DNA of 64,000 nt from Pseudomonas sp. ATCC 13867. Its GTDB lineage: Bacteria; Pseudomonadota; Gammaproteobacteria; Pseudomonadales; Pseudomonadaceae. The position numbers and the translations under genes were made by a program. Below are positions 46,308-54,277 of the stretch, one piece after another. The DNA is taken from contig NC_020829.1 of NCBI RefSeq assembly GCF_000349845.1, positions 2,425,001-2,489,000 of the forward strand. Reading direction: 5' to 3'. The number at the start of each line of letters is the position of its first letter. The stretch's first letter is position 1. The notes under the pieces are model-generated. The model was not told the origin of the DNA. It saw nothing but the letters and a program-made list of their open reading frames with translations, and did no database searches.

Positions 46308-47666
46308 TCAGGAGCGCGCCATGCGCACCTTGACCGAACGGTTGGGAACCTGGCTGGCGGCGGGCTTGGCACCCTCCGGCAGGCTGTTCCAGTGCGGCAG
46401 GAGAATGACGGCCGCGATCAGGGCGGTGACGGTGAAGCCGATGAAGACGGTGTAGGTATCGAAGTAGCCGGGCAGCAGGCCGCCGAGGATCGCGCCGACC
46501 GAGCCGCAGCCGTTGACGAAGCCGGCGGCGGTGGCGGCGGCCTTGCCGGTGCCGAAGTCGATGGCGGCCGAGCCGCTGATCATCGAGTCCGGTCCGTAGA
46601 GGGTCAGGCCCATCATGAACAGCAGGGCGAAGACCAGTGCGCTGCTGCCGGTCTGCATCGCGGGGACGAACAGCGCCAGGCAGGCGGTCAGGCCGATCAG
46701 GCTGATCACGCAGGCGGGCATGCGCCGTGCGCCGAAGATCCGGTCGGAGGCCAGGCCGATGAGGATCGGGCCGAGCAGCCCGGCGACCTCGAAGGCGGTG
46801 GGCAGCACCGCGGCGCCGACCTTGCCCAGGCCCGGCATGCGTTCATAGACGATCACCGGCCCCCACAGCAGGATCGCGTAGCGCGCCGGCTTGAGCAGGA
46901 AATAGGCCACGCCGAGGGTCAGCACGGTGCGGTTGCGCACCACCAGTGCCAGCGTCTCGCGGATACCGGCATTCTCGCCTTCGGGCTTGAAGCCGGCATA
47001 GCGCACCGCTTCGGGCTCGGCTTCCACCGGTGGCAGGCCGACGTCCTGGGGGCGGTTGCGCTGCAGGAAGATGAACAGCAGGGCGACGCCACCCACCACG
47101 GCGGCGCTGGAGTAAAAGGCCGCGTGCCAGGTGCCGAAGACCGAATACGCCCACCAGCCGGCGAATGGCGAGGCCACCAGGCCGCCGAAGGCATAGCAGG
47201 TGCTCCACAGGCCGAGGATGCGGCCGCGCTCGTGGGTGGCGAAGAAGCTGCCGATGTTCTTGCACAGGCCCGACCAGCCAGTGGACTGCGCCAGCCCCTG
47301 GACGACCATGCAGGTGGCGAAGACCGGCAGTGTCGCCCAGGTGCCCATGACCATCGCCGCGCCCGCCGAGATCAGCAGCCCGCCCAGCACCACGACGCGC
47401 GGGCCGAAGCGGTCGGCGAGCACTCCCCAGGTGAACTGGCCGACGGCGTAGGCGGCGAGGTAGGTTGCGTCGAGGTTGGCCATCATGGCCTTGTCGAGGT
47501 GGAACGTGGGGTCTTCGGTGATACCCAGCTTGGCCACCGAGAATGCCTTGCGGGTGAAATAGAAGGCCGCATAGGCCAGCCAGGTGATGGCGAAGATCTG
47601 CCAGCGCCAGCGCTGGATCGACGCCAGAGGCGAGCGGGGTGTTGCGTTGCCTTGTGGGGTAAGCAT
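46308..47666 (-). CDS. OPA-family MFS transporter, probable phosphonate carrier
   Basis: The 452-residue protein has twelve helices and the organophosphate:phosphate antiporter pattern (WLAYAAFYFTRKAFSVAKLGI near the N terminus, VQGLAQSTGWSGLCKNIGSFFATHERGRILGLWSTCYAFGG). Relatives carry glycerol-3-phosphate or hexose-phosphate. In this context it probably imports AEP or a related phosphonate. It lies 150 bp upstream of the FAD oxidase gene on the same strand, likely one transcript, and is divergent from the LysR gene at 47979. Confidence 0.85.
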   Translation of the reverse strand: MLTPQGNATPRSPLASIQRWRWQIFAITWLAYAAFYFTRKAFSVAKLGITEDPTFHLDKAMMANLDATYLAAYAVGQFTWGVLADRFGPRVVVLGGLLISAGAAMVMGTWATLPVFATCMVVQGLAQSTGWSGLCKNIGSFFATHERGRILGLWSTCYAFGGLVASPFAGWWAYSVFGTWHAAFYSSAAVVGGVALLFIFLQRNRPQDVGLPPVEAEPEAVRYAGFKPEGENAGIRETLALVVRNRTVLTLGVAYFLLKPARYAILLWGPVIVYERMPGLGKVGAAVLPTAFEVAGLLGPILIGLASDRIFGARRMPACVISLIGLTACLALFVPAMQTGSSALVFALLFMMGLTLYGPDSMISGSAAIDFGTGKAAATAAGFVNGCGSVGAILGGLLPGYFDTYTVFIGFTVTALIAAVILLPHWNSLPEGAKPAASQVPNRSVKVRMARS

Positions 47667-47913
47667 GTTCCGACCTCGTTGTTGTAGTTGTGCTGTGCCG
47701 GCAGTCAGTGAGGTAACGCCTTTCTTGTTCTTGTTGTGTCGAGCACTTCGCTCCAGTGCGGGTCAGGGGCGCTGGAGTCGTTGGACACCGTCGCCGGAAA
47801 GGGCGATGGAGGGATGGAAACAATTCCGAACAAATAACTGAAATCGATTTATCAAATTTTAAAAATAAGTTTTCCTTGTAGGATGTTCGTGTAAGACATT
47901 CGCGTTTGTTTAC

Positions 47914-47931
47914 AGTGACCATATGGTCACT
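47914..47931. promoter_or_regulatory. 18-bp perfect palindrome AGTGACCATATGGTCACT
   Basis: A full dyad symmetry sits 48 bp upstream of the LysR start, in the 312-bp gap between divergent genes. The rest of the gap is AT-rich (47815-47880) and probably holds the promoters. It could be the LysR operator or bind another dimeric regulator. Confidence 0.6.
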
Positions 47932-47978
47932 TCCTGTCTGGATGGCGAATAGCCGTCCGTCTGCCGAGGGTCGCCGCC

Positions 47979-48863
47979 ATGTCCGTTTCCCATGCCCAAC
48001 TCAAGGCGTTTCACGCAGTCGCCCTGCATGGCAGCTTCACCCGTGCCGCCGAACGCCTGTTCCTCACCCAGCCGGCGGTGTCCGACCAGGTGCGCAAGCT
48101 GGAGGAGCGCTACGGCGTGTTGCTGTTCCACCGCAACAAGCGCTCGGTGCGCCTGACCGAACTGGGCGAACGCCTGCTGGCGGTGACCCAAAGGCTGTTC
48201 GTGATCGAGGCCGAGGCCCAGGAGCTGTTGCTGGAATCCCGCGCGTTACAGACCGGCAGCCTGCTGCTGGCGGTGGATGCGGCGGTGCACCTGCTGCCCC
48301 AGGTGGCGTCGTTCTGCCAGCGCTATCCCGGCATCCGCGTGCGCATCGAGAGTGGCAACACGGACGAGTCCCTGCAGGCCCTGTTCGCCTACCGCGCCGA
48401 CCTGGCCTTGCTGGGGCGGACGGTGGAGGATGAACGCCTGTTGTCCTTCACCCTGCGCAGCGACCCCATAGTCGCCTTCGTCGCCAACAGCCATCCCTGG
48501 GCGACGCGCGACTCGATCCGCCTGGCCGACCTGGACGACGCGCCGCTGGTGCTGCGCGAGCATGGCTCCGTCACGCGGCAGACCCTGGAGGAGGAGATGC
48601 GCAGCGCCGGCCTGCGGATACGCGCGGCCATCGAGGTGGAAGGCCGCGAAGCCGCCCGCGAGGCGGTGGTCGCGGGGATCGGCGTGGGGGTGGTGTCAGC
48701 CGCCGAGTTCGGCTCGGACAACCGTGTACATGCCTTGCCCATCGTCGATTGCGAACGACACATGAGCGAGACGCTGGTGTGCCTGCGCGAGCAGAGCACG
48801 CGGCGGATCGTGGCGACCTTCCTCGATCTGGTGAAGGAAGACTTGCCGGCGCCTCAACCGTAG
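47979..48863 (+). CDS. LysR-family regulator of phosphonate genes
   Basis: The 294-residue LTTR has an HTH in the N-terminal 60 residues (LKAFHAVALHGSFTRAAERLFLTQPAVSDQVRKLEERYGVLLF) and a C-terminal effector domain. It is divergent from the carrier/FAD oxidase operon and is likely its activator, with an AEP-like ligand (inference). It resembles the second LysR at 49056 in the HTH, suggesting paralogues. Confidence 0.9.
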   Translation: MSVSHAQLKAFHAVALHGSFTRAAERLFLTQPAVSDQVRKLEERYGVLLFHRNKRSVRLTELGERLLAVTQRLFVIEAEAQELLLESRALQTGSLLLAVDAAVHLLPQVASFCQRYPGIRVRIESGNTDESLQALFAYRADLALLGRTVEDERLLSFTLRSDPIVAFVANSHPWATRDSIRLADLDDAPLVLREHGSVTRQTLEEEMRSAGLRIRAAIEVEGREAAREAVVAGIGVGVVSAAEFGSDNRVHALPIVDCERHMSETLVCLREQSTRRIVATFLDLVKEDLPAPQP

Positions 48864-48927
48864 ATTTGGCCGGAGATGCGTGAGCAGGGTGCGTGGCGAC
48901 CGTTCTCGAGCGGGTGAAGGGGCGATT

Positions 48928-49034
48928 GTTCGCGAGCAAGGACCAGGCGTCCCCCTCGGTCCTACGAAGAGCGACGAGGCCCACGCGGAATCCCAATCGG
49001 CACGAACCCTGTAGGAGCGAGCTTGCTCGCGAAC
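48928..49034. repeat. REP with an interrupted partner
   Basis: 49011-49034 is an intact main-family REP. At 48928-48965 a reverse copy begins normally (GTTCGCGAGCAAG) but its second half is displaced by about 18 bp before GTCCTAC, as if broken by an insertion or rearrangement. Confidence 0.7.
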
Positions 49035-49055
49035 CCGCATCCCACGAAGTACCTG

Positions 49056-49916
49056 TCAGTCCTCCGCCAACTCCAGGAACGCACTCACCACCCGCAATCC
49101 CCGGCGTCGTTCCAGGCAGCCGATGGCGTGGCGGTTGAGCAGGCCATCGCCGCTCAGGGGGATCGCCTTCACCCGCGGATCCGGGCTCACTTCCATCGAT
49201 GACACGATGCCAATCCCCAGCTCGGCCGCCACCGCCTCGGTCACCGCCTCGCGGCTGTCCAGCTCCAGCAGCACGCGGGGGGCCACCGAGGCCGCCGAGC
49301 AGGCCGCATCGAAGGTGCGGCGGGTGATGGAATCGGGTTCGCGCAGCACCATGATCTGCTGGTGCAGCTCATTCAGTGGCAACTTGCCGATGTAGTCGTG
49401 CCAGGGATGGCTGGCCGGCACCAGCGCGCAGATGTGCGACTCCACCAGCTCGCGCAGGAACAGCCCGGCGCGCGGTTCCACTTCCGTCAGCACGGCGATG
49501 TCGACGTGCTCGTCGAGCAGCGCGGCGAGGGTTTCCTGGGCATTGCCCAGGCGCAGGTTGACGGTGATGCCGGGGTAGCGCGCGCGCAGCCGGGCGAGCA
49601 TCGGCATCACCAGGTGCGGGCCGTCGGCGGCCACTTCGATGCGCCCGGTCACCAGCTCGCGGCTGGCGTCGAGCATGGCCTCGGCTTCTTCCTCCAGGGC
49701 GAACAGGGTGCGGCTGATGGCCGACAGGCGCACGCCGTCCTCGGTGAGCTCCACGCCGCGCGCGGTGCGGCGGAACAGGTTGACCTGGTAGTGCTCCTCC
49801 AGCGCCTTGACGTGCCCGGTCACGGCCGGCTGGCTGATGAACAGGCGCTCGGCTGCGCGGGTGAAGCTGCGTTCGCGGGCAACGGCGTCGAAGGCGCGGA
49901 GTTGGAAGAGGTTCAT
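49056..49916 (-). CDS. LysR-family regulator of phnWX
   Basis: The 286-residue LTTR (MNLFQLRAFDAVARERSFTRAAERLFISQPAVTGHVKALEEHYQVNLFRRTARGVELTEDG) has an effector domain ending RRRGLRVVSAFLELAED. It is divergent from phnW, with 148 bp between the starts. An inverted repeat CATAAG-N12-CTTATG overlaps its own start codon (49914-49937), consistent with autoregulation. Probably activates phnWX in response to AEP. Confidence 0.9.
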   Translation of the reverse strand: MNLFQLRAFDAVARERSFTRAAERLFISQPAVTGHVKALEEHYQVNLFRRTARGVELTEDGVRLSAISRTLFALEEEAEAMLDASRELVTGRIEVAADGPHLVMPMLARLRARYPGITVNLRLGNAQETLAALLDEHVDIAVLTEVEPRAGLFLRELVESHICALVPASHPWHDYIGKLPLNELHQQIMVLREPDSITRRTFDAACSAASVAPRVLLELDSREAVTEAVAAELGIGIVSSMEVSPDPRVKAIPLSGDGLLNRHAIGCLERRRGLRVVSAFLELAED

Positions 49917-50064
49917 AAGGTATATGTCCGGCTTATGCGGTGCATCGTGATAAACAATTTGAACGATATCAGGCTCCCCGGCAAGTTATGTCCAGGCCAC
50001 GGCGATGACGCCGGGCCCAACCCAACTTCGCCCTGACGACGTTCCCAAGAAAGAGGAATCGAGC

Positions 50065-51180
50065 ATGAGCACTGCCGAGCGAGCCCCCATCCTGCTGACT
50101 CCCGGTCCGCTGACCACCTCCCCCCGCACCCGTCGCGCCATGATGGTCGACTGGGGCTCCTGGGACAGCGACTTCAACGCCCTGACTGCCGACGTCTGCA
50201 AGCGCCTGCTGGCGATCATCCACGGTGAGGCGACCCACACCTGCGTGCCCCTGCAGGGCAGCGGCACCTTCTCCGTGGAAGCCGCCATCGGCACCCTGGT
50301 ACCGCGCGACGGCAAGGTGCTGGTGCTGATCAACGGCGCCTACGGCAAGCGCCTGGCGAAGATCTGCCAGGTGATCGGCCGCGAATTCAGCACCTTCGAA
50401 ACCGAAGAGGACGTGCCGACCACCGCCGCCGACGTCGACCGCCTGCTCAGCGCCGACCCCAGCGTCACCCACGTCGCGCTGATCCACTGCGAGACCAGCA
50501 CCGGCATCCTCAATCCGCTGCAGGAGATCGCCAAGGTCATCGAGGACCACGGCAAGCGCCTGATCATCGATGCCATGAGCTCCTTCGGCGCGCTGGACAT
50601 CGATGCCCGCAGCATCCCCTTCGACGCGCTGATCGCCGCGTCCGGCAAGTGCCTGGAAGGCGTGCCGGGGATGGGCTTCGTGTTTGCCCGTACGTCCACG
50701 CTGAACGCCAGCGCCGGCAACTGCCATTCGCTGTCGATGGACCTGCAGGACCAGCAGGCCTACATGGCCAAGACCGGCCAGTGGCGCTTCACCCCGCCGA
50801 CCCACGTGGTGGCCGCGCTGCACGAAGCGCTGAGCCAGTACGAGGAGGAGGGGGGCCTCGCGGCCCGTCATCAGCGTTACGCAAACAACTGCCAGACTCT
50901 GCTGGCGGAGATGGGCAAGCTGGGCTTGCGCAGCTTCCTGCCGGCGCAGATCCAGGCGCCGATCATCGTCACCTTCCATGCCCCGCGCGATCCCCGCTAC
51001 AACTTCACCGAGTTCTACGGCCGGGTGCGCGAGAAGGGCTACATCCTCTATCCGGGCAAGCTGACCCAGGTGGAAACCTTCCGTGTCGGCTGCATCGGCC
51101 AGGTCGATGGCAGCGGCATGCGTGCAGCGGTCGCGGCCATCGCCGAGACCCTGAAAGAGATGGAAGTCTTCGAAATCTGA
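50065..51180 (+). CDS. phnW: 2-aminoethylphosphonate:pyruvate aminotransferase
   Basis: The 371-residue PLP enzyme transfers the amino group of AEP to pyruvate, giving phosphonoacetaldehyde and alanine. The N-terminal [28 protein letters not shown] is diagnostic, and the PLP lysine lies in [15 protein letters not shown] (~residue 195). An AGAGGAA site lies before 50065. phnX follows after 30 bp in the same operon. Confidence 0.97.
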   Translation: MSTAERAPILLTPGPLTTSPRTRRAMMVDWGSWDSDFNALTADVCKRLLAIIHGEATHTCVPLQGSGTFSVEAAIGTLVPRDGKVLVLINGAYGKRLAKICQVIGREFSTFETEEDVPTTAADVDRLLSADPSVTHVALIHCETSTGILNPLQEIAKVIEDHGKRLIIDAMSSFGALDIDARSIPFDALIAASGKCLEGVPGMGFVFARTSTLNASAGNCHSLSMDLQDQQAYMAKTGQWRFTPPTHVVAALHEALSQYEEEGGLAARHQRYANNCQTLLAEMGKLGLRSFLPAQIQAPIIVTFHAPRDPRYNFTEFYGRVREKGYILYPGKLTQVETFRVGCIGQVDGSGMRAAVAAIAETLKEMEVFEI

Positions 51181-51210
51181 CCCCGGCCGATTGCCACAGG
51201 ATTGAATCTC

Positions 51211-52038
51211 ATGAACTACGAACAACCCAAGCAACTGCAAGCCGTCATCCTCGACTGGGCGGGCACCGTGGTCGATTTCGGCTCCTTCGCGCCGACCCAG
51301 ATCTTCGTCGAGGCCTTCGCCGAGTTCGGCGTGCAGGTCAGCCTGGAAGAGGCCCGCGGCCCGATGGGCATGGGCAAGTGGGACCACATCCGCACCCTGT
51401 GCGACATTCCCGCCATCGCCGAGCGCTACAAGGCCAAGTTCGGCCGCGTGCCGAGCGACGACGACGTCACCGCCATCTACGAGCGCTTCATGCCGCTGCA
51501 GATCGAGAAGATCGCCGAGCACTCCGCGCTGATCCCCGGCGCGCTGGACGCCATCGCCGCCGTGCGCAAGCAGGGTCTGAAGGTCGGTTCCTGCTCCGGC
51601 TACCCGGCGGTGGTGATGGAGAAGGTCGTTGTCCTGGCCAAGACCAACGGCTACGTCGCCGACCACGTGGTGGCCACCGACGAAGTCCCCAACGGCCGCC
51701 CGCACCCGGCCCAGGCGCTGGCCAACGTGATCGCCCTGGGCATCAACGACGTGGCGGCCTGCGTGAAGGTCGACGACACCTGGCCGGGCATCCTCGAAGG
51801 CCGCAGCGCCGGCATGTGGACCGTGGCGCTGACCTGCTCGGGCAACGCCCTGGGGCTGACCTATGAGCAGTACAAGGCGCTGCCAGCGGAGAAGCTGGAG
51901 CAGGAACGCCGCCGTATCGGCCAGATGTTCGAGGGCTCGCGCCCGCACTACCTGATCGATACCATCGCGGAGCTGCCGGGGGTGATTGCCGATATCAATG
52001 CGCGTCTGGCGCGGGGGGAGATGCCGCAGGGCAGTTGA
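51211..52038 (+). CDS. phnX: phosphonoacetaldehyde hydrolase
   Basis: The 275-residue HAD-superfamily enzyme cleaves the C-P bond of phosphonoacetaldehyde to acetaldehyde and phosphate. The nucleophile Asp lies in [16 protein letters not shown] (~residue 15), and the Schiff-base Lys in [13 protein letters not shown] (~residue 56). ATG at 51211 ([18 protein letters not shown]). Its natural terminator downstream has been split by a 207-bp insertion. Confidence 0.97.
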   Translation: MNYEQPKQLQAVILDWAGTVVDFGSFAPTQIFVEAFAEFGVQVSLEEARGPMGMGKWDHIRTLCDIPAIAERYKAKFGRVPSDDDVTAIYERFMPLQIEKIAEHSALIPGALDAIAAVRKQGLKVGSCSGYPAVVMEKVVVLAKTNGYVADHVVATDEVPNGRPHPAQALANVIALGINDVAACVKVDDTWPGILEGRSAGMWTVALTCSGNALGLTYEQYKALPAEKLEQERRRIGQMFEGSRPHYLIDTIAELPGVIADINARLARGEMPQGS

Positions 52039-52054
52039 GCTTCGGCGTGAGTTT

Positions 52055-52300
52055 CAAGGCCCGCTATGTGCGTAATGCTGTTCACTTAAGAAAAACGCCG
52101 CGACTCCTTTGCCAGGATCGCGGCGTTTCTTTGCTCCGCAGGTCGCCTCAAGCGGAGATTTTGAATGGGTTGTTCCCTCTGTGGCTCTGAAAAAGGAACA
52201 AAAAACCGATACCAGAGCACCTGGTATCGGTTTATCGGAGCTCGCGATTGTCCACTAAATGCTTAAGTGAACAGCATTACCGCTATGTGCGGGCTTTTTT
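52055..52300 (+). terminator. phnX terminator interrupted by an insertion
   Basis: Joining the flanks of the insertion (removing 52073-52291) restores AAGGCCCGCTATGTGCGGGC followed by a T7 run: a 6-bp GCCCGC/GCGGGC stem with a TATGT loop. The inserted element carries its own terminator-like hairpins, which probably took over the job. Confidence 0.8.
52073..52279. mobile_element. 207-bp MITE-like element with 18-bp terminal inverted repeats
   Basis: Perfect 18-bp terminal inverted repeats (TAATGCTGTTCACTTAAG at 52073-52090; its complement at 52262-52279) are flanked by an exact 12-bp target duplication CCGCTATGTGCG (52061-52072 and 52280-52291). No coding frame of note is inside. It contains a terminator-like hairpin at 52093-52128 and a 13-bp perfect stem at 52203-52233, each with A/T-rich flanks. 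A long target duplication of 10-13 bp is typical of the IS4 group, so a parent of that type is inferred. Confidence 0.88.
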
Positions 52301-52312
52301 TATGGGGGTACT

Positions 52313-52618
52313 GCGCCGCTTCGGCGTGCGCGCATGCGCCATGTTTCGCCCCCTCGGGCGACCTACTTTGGCAAACGACGGATGGCCGCCCCACCCAAAG
52401 TAGGCAAAGGTCTTGCCCCGGACATCCGGTTTTTCGCTTGGGGCGAAAAATTCCCTCGTTGAAGCGAAGTTTCAGGGGCACGCGCTGACGGGCCATCCCT
52501 GGCCCGACAGCGCTCTCGCGACATCCATGTCGCTCAACCCCTGAAACTCCGCTTCAACGAGGCCTCCTGAACGGGGCCGTTCGGCGTGCGCGGACATTTC
52601 TCTGGAAGTCTCCAGAGC
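52313..52618. repeat. ~305-bp structured intergenic repeat, copy A
   Basis: Nearly identical to 63058-63362 over its whole length. It carries several strong dyads: 52362-52371 with 52395-52404 (10-bp perfect), 52430-52437 with 52443-52450 (8-bp), a long arm 52454-52478 with 52538-52562 (25 positions, one mismatch) enclosing two smaller hairpins (52489-52506, 52518-52533). No convincing gene is inside, although short frames exist on both strands. Starts 33 bp after the MITE. Confidence 0.9.
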
Positions 52619-52707
52619 CGGAGCCAGGACCGCATAGGTATGGTTTCGTAAGCGGACTTCGTCTGCGATTGGGTCGCCGTTCTGCCGGAGCGGCCCGCCA
52701 GCGGTAA

Positions 52708-53280
52708 TCAGTTCACAACGTTCCGCACGAACCGCACCAGCACCTCTCCGTGGTTCCGGTAGGAAAACGGCTGGTTGCTCTTGAACACATGGAACCCGCC
52801 GGCCTCGACCTCCACGGTCTCTTCGGCCAGCACGATGGTCAGCCGACCTTCGATGACATAGACCATGTCGTACCAGCCTTCGGCGTCCGGTTCGGCGTTG
52901 TAGCGGTCGCCGGGGGCCAGGGACCAGTGCCAGAGCTCGGCCTGGCGCGCGGCCGGCGTGCTGGCGAGGAGGGTGCCGCGACTGTCGGGTTGCGCGCCAC
53001 CCCAGGCCACGGCATCGACGCGGGACAGGTTGCGGGTGGACGGCGGTCGTACCAGGTCGGCAAAGGTCACGCCGAGGGCGGCGGCGATGCGGTCCAGGGT
53101 GGCGAGGCTGACATTGGTGTCACCGCCCTCGATACCGACCAGCATCCGGCGGCTGACGCCGGAGGTCTTGGCCAGTGCGTCCTGGCTGAAGCCACCATTG
53201 CGGCGCAGGGTCTTCACGTTGTCGGCGACGTGCACCAGCACGCTGGGGCGTTCGGAAGAAGTGGGCAGTATATTGCTCAT
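52708..53280 (-). CDS. XRE-family regulator with C-terminal cupin
   Basis: The 190-residue protein has an N-terminal HTH_3 domain (VADNVKTLRRNGGFSQDALAKTSGVSRRMLVGIEGGDTNVSLATLDRIAAALGVTFADLV, residues ~15-75) and a cupin sensor domain (LAPGDRYNAEPDAEGWYDMVYVIEGRLTIVLAEETVEVEAGGFHVFKSNQPFSYRNHG). Such regulators often control adjacent amino-acid exporters. Divergent from the RhtA-like gene with 82 bp between starts. ATG at 53280. Confidence 0.92.
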   Translation of the reverse strand: MSNILPTSSERPSVLVHVADNVKTLRRNGGFSQDALAKTSGVSRRMLVGIEGGDTNVSLATLDRIAAALGVTFADLVRPPSTRNLSRVDAVAWGGAQPDSRGTLLASTPAARQAELWHWSLAPGDRYNAEPDAEGWYDMVYVIEGRLTIVLAEETVEVEAGGFHVFKSNQPFSYRNHGEVLVRFVRNVVN

Positions 53281-53290
53281 CTGGGCCTTT

Positions 53291-53312
53291 TTGCGCATTA
53301 TGTTGCGCATAA
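53291..53312. promoter_or_regulatory. direct repeats TTGCGCATTA / TTGCGCATAA
   Basis: Two near-identical 10-bp repeats 12 bp apart in the 82-bp gap between the divergent XRE and exporter genes; probable operator for the XRE regulator. Confidence 0.45.
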
Positions 53313-53362
53313 CAGTCAACCAAGATTTTTCCATCGTTGCAACGCCTGTTCAGGTCCGCACC

Positions 53363-54238
53363 ATGCCCCGCTCGCGCCTTATCGCTACGTTTTTCCCCAT
53401 CGCCGTCCTGATCGTATCGATGGCCTCGATCCAGACCGGCGCGTCTGTTGCCAAGAGCCTGTTCCCGGTGCTCGGCGCCGCCGGCGTCACCGCCATGCGC
53501 CTGATCTTCGCCGCGATCATCCTGCTGGCGATACTCCGCCCGTGGCGCATGTCGCTGCGCGGCAAGCCGCTCAAGCCGCTGTTCATCTACGGCGTGACCC
53601 TGGGCCTGATGAACCTGACCTTCTATATGGCACTGCAGACCATCCCGCTGGGCATCGCCGTGGCGCTGGAGTTCACCGGGCCGCTGGCGGTGGCGCTGTT
53701 CTATTCGCGCAAGCCGATCGACTTCATCTGGATCGCCATCGCGGTGGTCGGCCTGGGCCTGCTGCTGCCGATCGCCGATTTCGGCCAGGGCATCGACCCC
53801 AAGGGCGCCGCGCTGGCACTGGGGGCGGGCGTCTGCTGGGGGCTGTACATCATCTTCGGCCAGCGCGCCGGCAATGACCTGGGGGCCCAGGGGGCGGCAC
53901 TGGGCATCAGCATCGCCGCCGTGTGCGTGGCGCCGATCGGTATCGCCTCCGCCGGTACGGCGCTGCTGGATATCGGCCTGTTCCCGGCGCTGCTGGGCGT
54001 GGCGATCCTCTCCAGCGCCTTGCCCTACACCCTGGAAATGATCGCCCTGACGCGCCTGCCGGCGCGCACCTTCGGCACCCTGATGAGCATCGAGCCGGCA
54101 TTCGGAGCATTGTCCGGCCTGGTGTTCCTCGGCGAACAGCTCACCTCGCTCCAGTGGCTCGCCATTGGCGCCATCATCGTCGCTTCGGTGGGCACCACGC
54201 TGAGCAGCCGGCCAAAGCCGGCGCTGGTCACTGACTGA
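53363..54238 (+). CDS. RhtA-like EamA-family exporter
   Basis: The 291-residue protein has ten membrane helices, with the RhtA-type features SMASIQTGASVAKSLFPVLGAAGVTAMRL and FTGPLAVALFYSRKPIDF. RhtA exports threonine and homoserine in E. coli. It begins at ATG 53363 with the divergent XRE-cupin regulator upstream. A short hairpin follows the stop codon. Confidence 0.9.
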   Translation: MPRSRLIATFFPIAVLIVSMASIQTGASVAKSLFPVLGAAGVTAMRLIFAAIILLAILRPWRMSLRGKPLKPLFIYGVTLGLMNLTFYMALQTIPLGIAVALEFTGPLAVALFYSRKPIDFIWIAIAVVGLGLLLPIADFGQGIDPKGAALALGAGVCWGLYIIFGQRAGNDLGAQGAALGISIAAVCVAPIGIASAGTALLDIGLFPALLGVAILSSALPYTLEMIALTRLPARTFGTLMSIEPAFGALSGLVFLGEQLTSLQWLAIGAIIVASVGTTLSSRPKPALVTD

Positions 54239-54243
54239 AGCCA

Positions 54244-54265
54244 GCCGCCCTCGGGCGGCTTATTG
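54244..54265 (+). terminator. short terminator-like hairpin
   Basis: GCCGCC-CTCG-GGCGGC (54244-54259) with a TTATT tail, 5 bp after the exporter stop and between convergent genes. Confidence 0.55.
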
Positions 54266-54277
54266 CGTCATGGATAT

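Noticed and set aside
52073..52279. Complete insertion sequence
   Set aside because: The unit between the inverted repeats is only 207 bp and has no transposase frame, so it is non-autonomous.
52263..52496. Short frames inside the ~305-bp repeat (both strands), also seen in copy B
   Set aside because: The frames differ between the copies at their ends, have no ribosome-binding site, and the sequence variation follows RNA-like stems rather than codons.
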